From positions 1 through 15,614 of the forward strand of contig CAMLNH010000016.1 in NCBI GenBank assembly GCA_946481355.1: a DNA stretch of 15,614 nucleotides, read 5' to 3'. Below are positions 7,676 through 15,614 of the stretch, in pieces. Numbering within the stretch: position 1 is the stretch's first letter; the number at the start of each line of letters is the position of its first letter. The position numbers and the translations under genes were made by a program. The notes below the pieces were generated by a model. The model saw only the letters and a list, made by a program, of their open reading frames with translations. It ran no database searches and was not told the origin of the DNA. This DNA comes from an uncultured Curvibacter sp. GTDB lineage: Bacteria; Pseudomonadota; Gammaproteobacteria; Burkholderiales; Burkholderiaceae.

Positions 7676-9322
7676 ATGACTGGTATCCATCAAGGCTATA
7701 AAGCCGGCAATGAACCCGTCCTGAGCTACCGCCCCGGCTCGGCCGAAGCGACTGAACTGGACCGGGAACTGGACCGCCAGTACGCGCAGTGCGTCGACAT
7801 CCCCTTGGTCATCGGCGGCAAGCGCATCTATACGGTGGAGCGCGAGCAGGTGGTCTGCCCGCACGAGCACGGCCATGTGCTGGCCACACTGAACCAGGCC
7901 ACGCGCCTGGAGGCCCAGCAGGCCATCGATGCGGCCGTGGTGGCCCAGCGCGACTGGTCGCGCTGGACGCTGGAGGAGCGCTCGGCGGTGTTCCTGAAGG
8001 CGGCCGACCTGCTGGCCGGCCCCTGGCGCGCCAAACTCAATGCCGCCACCATGCTGGGCCAGAGCAAGAACGTGCAGCAGGCCGAGATCGATTCGGCTTG
8101 CGAGCTGATCGACTTCCTGCGCTTCAACGTGCAGTTCGCGCAGGAGCTGGTGCAGCAGCAGCCCCTGTCCAGCGCCGGTGTGAGCAACCGCACCGACTAC
8201 CGCCCGCTCGAAGGTTTTGTCTACGCCATCACCCCCTTCAACTTCACGGCCATCGGCGGCAACCTCGCGACCGCGCCCGTGCTCATGGGCAACACCGTGG
8301 TCTGGAAGCCGGCGGCCACAGCCTCGCTGAGCAACTACCTGGTGCTGCAGCTGCTCGAAGAGGCCGGCCTGCCGCCGGGCGTGATCAACTTCGTGCCGGG
8401 CGAGCCCGTGGGTGTGAGCGCGGCCGTGCTGGGCAGCCCGCATCTGGCGGGCATCCACTTCACGGGTTCGACCGCCGTGTTCGACCGCCTCTGGCAGCAG
8501 ACTGCGCAGAACCTCTCCAAGTACCGCGCCTACCCGCGCCTCGTGGGCGAGACGGGTGGCAAGGACTTCGTGCTCGCGCATCCTTCGGCCGACGTGGATG
8601 CGCTGGTCGTGGGCCTGCTGCGCGGCGCCTTCGAATATCAGGGGCAAAAGTGCAGCGCAGCCTCGCGTGCCTACATCCCGGCCTCGCTCTGGCCCACGGT
8701 GAAAGACAAGCTGCTGGCCCAGCTGGCCACCGTGCGCATGGGTGATGTGCGCGACTTCCAGACCTTCATGGGTGCGGTCATCGACAGACGCGCCTTTGCG
8801 CGCATCAAGGGCTGCATCGACTCGGCGAAAAACGATCCGAACTGCAAGATCGTGCATGGCGGTCGCTGCGATGACGCCTCGGGCTATTTCGTGGCGCCCA
8901 CGGTGATCGAGGTGGCGCATCCCGCGCACGCACTGCTGAGTGAGGAGATCTTCGGTCCCGTGCTCAGCGTGCATGTCTACGAAGACGGCCAGTGGGCCGA
9001 GGTGCTGCGCCAGGTGGACCGGACCAGTCCCTACGCGCTCACCGGTGCCATCTTCGCGCAGGACCGCGCGGCCGTGCATGAAACGCTGGACGCGCTGCGC
9101 CATGCGGCCGGCAACTTCTACATCAACGACAAGCCCACCGGCGCGGTCGTCGGGCAGCAGCCCTTCGGCGGCGCACGGCGCAGCGGCACCAATGACAAGG
9201 CGGGTTCGGTACTGAACTTGCTACGTTGGGTGTCGCCACGCACCGTGAAGGAGACCCGGGTTCCGCCCAAGGACTACACCTATCCGCACATGCAGCCGGT
9301 GCAAAATTCGAACTGGCCTTAG
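7676..9322 (+). CDS. pruA: L-glutamate gamma-semialdehyde (delta-1-pyrroline-5-carboxylate) dehydrogenase
   Basis: A 548-residue aldehyde dehydrogenase that oxidises glutamate semialdehyde, in equilibrium with P5C, to glutamate with NAD+. It belongs to the single-function P5CDH group also found in actinobacteria and mitochondria, as the N-terminal NEPVLSYRPGS and length of about 540 show, rather than the fused PutA type. Key residues: Asn189 in ITPFNF, general base Glu292 in GETGGK, nucleophile Cys326 in YQGQKCSAASR, cofactor segment FTGST (262-266), and EEIFGPVLSV (423-432). The ATG at 7676 is fixed by an in-frame TAA immediately upstream; only a weak GGA (7663-7665) could act as ribosome binding site. 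It is driven by the operator-controlled promoter above and followed 103 bp later by glutamate dehydrogenase. No proline dehydrogenase gene lies in the window. Confidence 0.95.
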   Translation: MTGIHQGYKAGNEPVLSYRPGSAEATELDRELDRQYAQCVDIPLVIGGKRIYTVEREQVVCPHEHGHVLATLNQATRLEAQQAIDAAVVAQRDWSRWTLEERSAVFLKAADLLAGPWRAKLNAATMLGQSKNVQQAEIDSACELIDFLRFNVQFAQELVQQQPLSSAGVSNRTDYRPLEGFVYAITPFNFTAIGGNLATAPVLMGNTVVWKPAATASLSNYLVLQLLEEAGLPPGVINFVPGEPVGVSAAVLGSPHLAGIHFTGSTAVFDRLWQQTAQNLSKYRAYPRLVGETGGKDFVLAHPSADVDALVVGLLRGAFEYQGQKCSAASRAYIPASLWPTVKDKLLAQLATVRMGDVRDFQTFMGAVIDRRAFARIKGCIDSAKNDPNCKIVHGGRCDDASGYFVAPTVIEVAHPAHALLSEEIFGPVLSVHVYEDGQWAEVLRQVDRTSPYALTGAIFAQDRAAVHETLDALRHAAGNFYINDKPTGAVVGQQPFGGARRSGTNDKAGSVLNLLRWVSPRTVKETRVPPKDYTYPHMQPVQNSNWP

Positions 9323-9425
9323 AGCCTCCGTCGTGCACAGGGGTAGAGGCAGACAAACAGGCCGATGCCGAATACAGTGCTAAGGCGTTGTCGGGTGTTC
9401 CCGGCCGCATTGCGAGGAGCTGTCC

Positions 9426-10715
9426 ATGAGTCGCAACTACACCCTGCCTTCCTATCTGAACCCGGCCGACCTCGGCCCCTGGGCCACCTTTCTTGAACAG
9501 GTCGACCGCGTGCTGCCGCATCTGGGCAAGCTCAGCGTCTGGGCAGACACCCTGCGCCGGCCCAAGCGTGCCCTCATCGTTGACGTGCCCATCCACATGG
9601 ACGATGGCACGGTGCAGCATTTCGAGGGTTACCGTGTGCAGCACAACGTCTCGCGCGGGCCGGGCAAGGGCGGCGTGCGCTACCACCCGGGCGTGACGTT
9701 GTCCGAGGTCATGGCCTTGGCGGGCTGGATGACGGTGAAGAACGCGGCCGTCAACCTGCCCTATGGCGGGGCCAAGGGCGGCATCCGCGTCGACCCCAGG
9801 CAGCTGTCGATGAGTGAGCTCGAGCGCATCACGCGGCGCTACACCAGCGAGATCGGCATCATCATCGGCCCCGAGCGCGACATCCCCGCACCCGACGTGA
9901 ACACCAACGAGCGCATCATGGCCTGGATGATGGACACCTATTCCATGAACGTGGGGTCCACCAGCACCGGCGTGGTCACGGGCAAGCCCATCACCCTGGG
10001 TGGCAGTCTGGGGCGGCGCGACGCCACGGGGCGCGGCTGCTTCGTCGTGGCGCGCGAGGCCATGCAGCGCCTGGGGCTGGAGATGAAGGGCACGCGCGTG
10101 GCCATCCAGGGCTTCGGCAATGTGGGCAATGCGGCGGCGCGGGTCTTCCACGAGAACGGCGCACGCATCGTCGCCATCCAGGACGTGGCGGGCAGCATCT
10201 ACCAGCCCGACGGCATCGACCCACAGGCCTTGACCGCCTTCCTCGCACGCGGCCAGGGTGCGACCTTGCTGGACTTCCCCGGCGTCGAGCGCATCGCCAA
10301 CGACAAGTTCTGGGAGGTCGAGTGCGAGGTCATGCTGCCGGCCGCGCTGGAGAACCAGATCACGGTCGAGAACGCGGGGCGCATCCGCGCGAAGCTGATT
10401 GTTGAAGGTGCCAACGGCCCCACGACGCCGCAGGCCGAGGACATGCTGCTCGCGCGCGGCGCCATCGTGCTGCCCGACGTGCTGGCCAATGCCGGTGGCG
10501 TGACCGTGAGCTATTTCGAATGGGTGCAGAACGCCTCGTCCTTTTTCTGGACCGAGGCCGACATCAATGCCCGCCTGGACCGTGCGCTCAGCGAGGCCTT
10601 CCGCGCCATCTGGGACCTGGCCCAGGAGCGCAAGCTGGCACTGCGCACGGCAGCCTTCGTGATCGCCTGCACGCGCGTGCTTGAGGCGCGCGAGCTGCGC
10701 GGTCTTTATCCCTGA
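9426..10715 (+). CDS. gdhA: Glutamate dehydrogenase (Glu/Leu/Phe/Val dehydrogenase family)
   Basis: A 429-residue enzyme of the hexameric class, converting glutamate to 2-oxoglutarate and ammonia with NAD(P). Motifs: [11 protein letters not shown] (78-88), substrate lysine K105 in MTVKNA, catalytic K117 in PYGGAKGG, Asp157 in IPAPDVNT, dinucleotide-binding GFGNVG (229-234), and [13 protein letters not shown] (326-338). Length of about 430 and lack of the long N-terminus of NADP-specific 450-residue forms suggest a catabolic NAD-linked enzyme (inference). GAGGAG (9414-9419) lies 6 nt before the ATG. Its position after the P5C dehydrogenase gene suggests the next step of the same pathway. The 103-bp gap has no convincing operator or terminator; a weak TACAGT at 9373-9378 could be a separate -10. 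Its 3' end overlaps the convergent phosphatase gene by 10 bp. Confidence 0.94.
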   Translation: MSRNYTLPSYLNPADLGPWATFLEQVDRVLPHLGKLSVWADTLRRPKRALIVDVPIHMDDGTVQHFEGYRVQHNVSRGPGKGGVRYHPGVTLSEVMALAGWMTVKNAAVNLPYGGAKGGIRVDPRQLSMSELERITRRYTSEIGIIIGPERDIPAPDVNTNERIMAWMMDTYSMNVGSTSTGVVTGKPITLGGSLGRRDATGRGCFVVAREAMQRLGLEMKGTRVAIQGFGNVGNAAARVFHENGARIVAIQDVAGSIYQPDGIDPQALTAFLARGQGATLLDFPGVERIANDKFWEVECEVMLPAALENQITVENAGRIRAKLIVEGANGPTTPQAEDMLLARGAIVLPDVLANAGGVTVSYFEWVQNASSFFWTEADINARLDRALSEAFRAIWDLAQERKLALRTAAFVIACTRVLEARELRGLYP

Positions 10716-11180
10716 AGTTTTGCGCGGACGTGCTGCAGCAGGCCGTTGCAGCCGTCCTCGACCAGATCGAGCACCTGCTCGAAGCCCTGGGCGCCCCCGT
10801 AATACGGGCCGGGCACATCGTGACCCGTGTGGCGGCTGCAGTACGCGGTGAAGCGCTGCAGCTTGTGCTGCAGGGCCGGCGGGCAGCGCTCGGTCAGAAG
10901 CTCCAGGTGACCGCCGTCCATGGCGAGGATCAGGTCGTAGGTCTCGAAGTCGTCCGTTGTCACCTGGCGTGCGCGCAGCGTCGAGAGGTCGTAGCCACGC
11001 CGGGCCGCATGTTCCTGGCTGCGCTCGTCGGGCGGGTCGCCACGGTGGTAGCCGTGGGTGCCGGCCGAATCCACCTGCACGCGCGTGGCCAAGCCCGTGC
11101 GCTCCAGCTGCTGCACCAGCACGCCATGGGCCGTGGGGCTGCGGCAGATGTTGCCGGTGCAGACGAAGAGCACGGCATAG

Positions 11181-11188
<8 letters not shown>
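10706..11188 (-). CDS. Low-molecular-weight protein-tyrosine phosphatase, atypical acid loop
   Basis: A 160-residue cytoplasmic phosphatase of the LMW-PTP/arsenate reductase fold. The P-loop [10 protein letters not shown] (9-18) supplies the nucleophile Cys10, Arg16 and Ser17. The acid loop, normally DPYY with Asp as proton donor, reads [10 protein letters not shown], with Gly127 (codon GGC, 10810-10808) in the Asp position; Asp124 lies three residues earlier. The rest ([34 protein letters not shown]) is typical. Activity may therefore be reduced, or this could be a single-base error (GAC to GGC). The ATG overlaps the rsmI stop by 8 bp, so it is second in a two-gene operon. It is not an exopolysaccharide-locus PTP by context, as no kinase gene is adjacent. 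Confidence 0.93.
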
Positions 11189-13825
<2,637 letters not shown>

Positions 13826-13833
13826 GTCGGTGC

Positions 13834-13856
13834 CGGCCTGCCCTCAGGCCGCGTTT
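13834..13856 (+). terminator. Possible weak terminator after the BON lipoprotein gene
   Basis: CGGCCTG (13834-13840) pairs with CAGGCCG (13845-13851) across the loop CCCT, followed by CGTTT. The T-tract is only three bases, so termination would be weak. It lies 8 nt after the lipoprotein stop, between convergent genes. Confidence 0.4.
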
Positions 13857-14761
13857 CAAGACTTCAGGCGACGGATCAGGCTGGACGTGTCCCAGCGCCC
13901 GCCGCCCATGCCCTGCACATCGGCGTAGAACTGGTCCAGCAGGGCTGTGACCGGCAGGCGCGCACCGTTGCGCCGCGCTTCCTCCAGCACCAGGCCCAGA
14001 TCCTTGCGCATCCAGTCCACGGCAAAGCCGAAGTCGAACTGGTCGGCCACCATGGTCTTGCCGCGGTGGTCCATCTGCCAGCTCTGGGCGGCACCCTTGC
14101 CGATCACCTCCAGCACCAGATTCATGTCCAGCCCGGCCTGCTGGCCGAAGGCCACGGCCTCGGCCAGGCCCTGGATCACGCCGGCCACGGCGATCTGGTT
14201 GACCATCTTGGCCAGTTGCCCGGCACCGCTGCCACCCACTCGGGTGCAGGCCCGTGCATAGGCCAGGGCCACAGGCTGCATGGCCTCGAAGGCCGCCTCG
14301 TCGCCGCCGCACATGATGGTCAACGCGCCGTTCTGCGCACCGGCCTGGCCGCCCGAGACCGGGGCATCGACGAAGTGCAGGCCGCGTTCACGTGCCGCGC
14401 CGTAGAGCTCGCGCGCCACCTCGGCCGAGGCCGTGGTGTGGTCCGCGAAGACGGCGTCGGACTTCATGCCGGCATAGGCGCCGTCGGCGCCCAGCACCAC
14501 GCTGCGCAGGTCGGCGTCATTACCCACGCAGGCGAACACGAGGTCGGCGCCGCTTGCAGCCTCGCGCGATGTAGGCGCCGCCCGGCCGCCGAACTCCTGC
14601 ACCCAGGCCTGCGCCTTGGCGGGGGTCCGGTTGTAGACGGTCACGCTGTGCCCCGCTTTCGCCAGGTGTCCCGCCATGGGATAACCCATGACGCCCAAAC
14701 CGAGAAAGGCGACAGTGCGGGGTGGGGTGGCTTCGTAGGTTCTGGGGTTGAGGCTGGGCAT
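13856..14761 (-). CDS. NAD(P)-dependent beta-hydroxyacid dehydrogenase (3-hydroxyisobutyrate dehydrogenase family)
   Basis: A 301-residue enzyme of the 3-hydroxyisobutyrate/tartronate-semialdehyde/6-phosphogluconate dehydrogenase-like family. Motifs: Rossmann FLGLGVMGYPMAGHL (19-33), NRTP (44-47) where the second strand often selects the cofactor, substrate loop DAPVSGGQAGAQNG (132-145), catalytic K185 in GAGQLAKMVNQI (179-190), and WMRKDLGL (250-257). The exact acid oxidised is not readable; the neighbours give no pathway. AGGAG lies about 6 nt before the ATG. The upstream gap of 68 bp is largely filled by the pilU terminator, so its own promoter must overlap that hairpin or the pilU 3' end. 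Confidence 0.93.
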   Translation of the reverse strand: MPSLNPRTYEATPPRTVAFLGLGVMGYPMAGHLAKAGHSVTVYNRTPAKAQAWVQEFGGRAAPTSREAASGADLVFACVGNDADLRSVVLGADGAYAGMKSDAVFADHTTASAEVARELYGAARERGLHFVDAPVSGGQAGAQNGALTIMCGGDEAAFEAMQPVALAYARACTRVGGSGAGQLAKMVNQIAVAGVIQGLAEAVAFGQQAGLDMNLVLEVIGKGAAQSWQMDHRGKTMVADQFDFGFAVDWMRKDLGLVLEEARRNGARLPVTALLDQFYADVQGMGGGRWDTSSLIRRLKS

Positions 14762-14776
14762 GGGCTCTCCTGAAAT

Positions 14777-14809
14777 GAAAAATGGTCTGATGCCGGAGCA
14801 TCAGACCAT
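14777..14809 (-). terminator. Rho-independent terminator of pilU
   Basis: ATGGTCTGATGC (14782-14793) is exactly complementary to GCATCAGACCAT (14798-14809), a 12-bp stem with loop CGGA. On the - strand it is followed by a T-run opposite A14778-A14782. It begins about 20 nt after the pilU stop and ends 16 nt before the start codon of the oxidoreductase gene. Confidence 0.9.
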
Positions 14810-14829
14810 GGTGGGCAAGAAGGTCGGGC

Positions 14830-15614
14830 TCAGACGATCGCGAGATTCTCCGTGCCGGCGGCCAGATCCTGCGACTTGCCGCGCTGGCTGTTGAGCTTGA
14901 TCTGCAGGCGCAGGTCGTTGAGCGAATCGGCGTTGCGCAGCGCGTCTTCGTAGCTGATCTGGTTGCCTTCGTAAAGGTCGAACAGGGCCTGGTCGAAGGT
15001 CTGCATGCCGATGTTGCGGCTCTTCTTCATGATCTCCTTGATCTCTGCGATCTCGCCCTTGAAGATCAGGTCCGAGATCAGCGGCGAGTTGAGCATGATT
15101 TCCACGGCGGCGATGCGGCCCTTGTTGTCCTGCTTGGGGATCAGGCGCTGTGAGACCAGGGCGCGCAGGTTGAGCGAGAGGTCCATCAGCAGCTGGGGGC
15201 GGCGTTCTTCGGGGAAGAAGTTGATGATGCGGTCCAGCGCCTGGTTGGCGCTGTTGGCGTGCAGGGTGGCCAGGCAGAGATGGCCGGTTTCGGCAAAGGC
15301 CACGGCGTGTTCCATGGTCTCGCGGTCACGGATCTCACCCATGAGGATCACGTCAGGCGCCTGACGCAGCGTGTTCTTGAGCGCGATCTCCCAGCTGTCG
15401 GTGTCCAGGCCCACCTCGCGCTGCGTGACCACGCAATTCTTGTGCGGGTGCACGAACTCCACCGGGTCCTCGATGGTGATGATGTGGCCCTGGGAGTTCT
15501 CGTTGCGCCAGTCCACCATGGCGGCCAGCGTGGTGGACTTGCCCGAGCCCGTGGCACCGACCAGGATGCACAGGCCGCGCTTGGCCATGGTCACTTCCTT
15601 GAGCACCTGGGGCA
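14830..15614 (-). CDS. pilU: Type IV pilus retraction ATPase PilU, 3' part (partial)
   Basis: About 260 C-terminal codons are present; the N-terminal part is cut by the window end, and reading runs through 15614 without a start. PilU is the PilT-dependent accessory motor that helps depolymerise type IV pili at the inner membrane. Visible are Walker A GATGSGKST, the Asp box IITIEDPVEFVH, Walker B APDVILMGEIRD and the His box TGHLCLATLHANSA. QREVGLDTDSWEIALKNTLR, RIINFFPEERRPQLLMDLSL and the C-terminal ALRNADSLNDLRLQIKL are PilU-like; PilT reads differently at all of these. An internal ATG (15588) is not the real start because the Walker A sits only 10 residues behind it. pilT would normally lie just outside the window to the right. 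Confidence 0.94.
   Translation of the reverse strand, partial: PQVLKEVTMAKRGLCILVGATGSGKSTTLAAMVDWRNENSQGHIITIEDPVEFVHPHKNCVVTQREVGLDTDSWEIALKNTLRQAPDVILMGEIRDRETMEHAVAFAETGHLCLATLHANSANQALDRIINFFPEERRPQLLMDLSLNLRALVSQRLIPKQDNKGRIAAVEIMLNSPLISDLIFKGEIAEIKEIMKKSRNIGMQTFDQALFDLYEGNQISYEDALRNADSLNDLRLQIKLNSQRGKSQDLAAGTENLAIV

Noticed and set aside
7634..9103. 489-codon open frame on the - strand opposite the P5C dehydrogenase gene
   Set aside because: The opposite strand encodes a complete, motif-bearing dehydrogenase; this frame would also run through the operator region.
9388..9405. CGGG-TGTT-CCCG hairpin between the P5C and glutamate dehydrogenase genes as a terminator
   Set aside because: The stem is only 4 bp and no T-tract follows.

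Overview
The window is a stretch of ordinary, gene-dense chromosome from a GC-rich beta-proteobacterium, most likely Burkholderiales and probably Comamonadaceae. This rests on the protein style, the tight packing, and the neighbourhoods (atpD-atpC end; rsmI/yraN/SIS-protein/BON-lipoprotein locus; pilU). It is inference, because no rRNA or marker search could be run. I see no insertion sequence, integrase, CRISPR array, prophage or toxin-antitoxin pair.

Layout. (1) 1-708: 3' end of atpD, complete atpC, then a hairpin and a rho-independent terminator that close the ATP synthase operon. (2) 712-1233 (-): small LemA-like lipoprotein. (3) 1319-6122 (+): a probable four-gene operon holding a YheT-type alpha/beta hydrolase, a conserved protein of unknown function, and two different AMP-forming acyl-CoA ligases. 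Two of its three junctions are start/stop overlaps. It ends at a bidirectional terminator shared with a convergent membrane-anchored cytochrome c gene (6169-6678, -). (4) 6778-6853 (+): tRNA-Arg(CCG). (5) 6881-10715: an FCD-type GntR regulator (-) divergent from a delta-1-pyrroline-5-carboxylate/glutamate-semialdehyde dehydrogenase gene (+), followed by a glutamate dehydrogenase gene (+). Together the two enzymes would take P5C (from proline, ornithine or arginine) to glutamate and on to 2-oxoglutarate. The divergent spacer holds a clear sigma70-like promoter with a perfect palindromic operator on its -10 and a second, degenerate copy exactly 21 bp further on. (6) 10706-12098 (-): rsmI followed by a low-molecular-weight protein-tyrosine phosphatase gene, overlapping by 8 bp. 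(7) 12098-13825 (+): yraN, a SIS-domain protein (DiaA/GmhA family) and a two-BON-domain lipoprotein (DolP/YraP-like), which mirrors the E. coli yraL-yraN-diaA-dolP locus without lpoA. (8) 13856-14761 (-): a 3-hydroxyisobutyrate-dehydrogenase-type oxidoreductase. (9) 14830-15614 (-): 3' part of pilU, with its own terminator.

No stretch above about 110 bp lacks a gene or RNA, and nothing here looks like a wholly new system. The points most worth a second look are the paired operator in front of the P5C dehydrogenase gene, a tyrosine phosphatase whose general-acid aspartate appears replaced by glycine, a SIS protein at the diaA locus that keeps both catalytic residues of phosphoheptose isomerase, and rsmI and yraN start codons that share a base on opposite strands.
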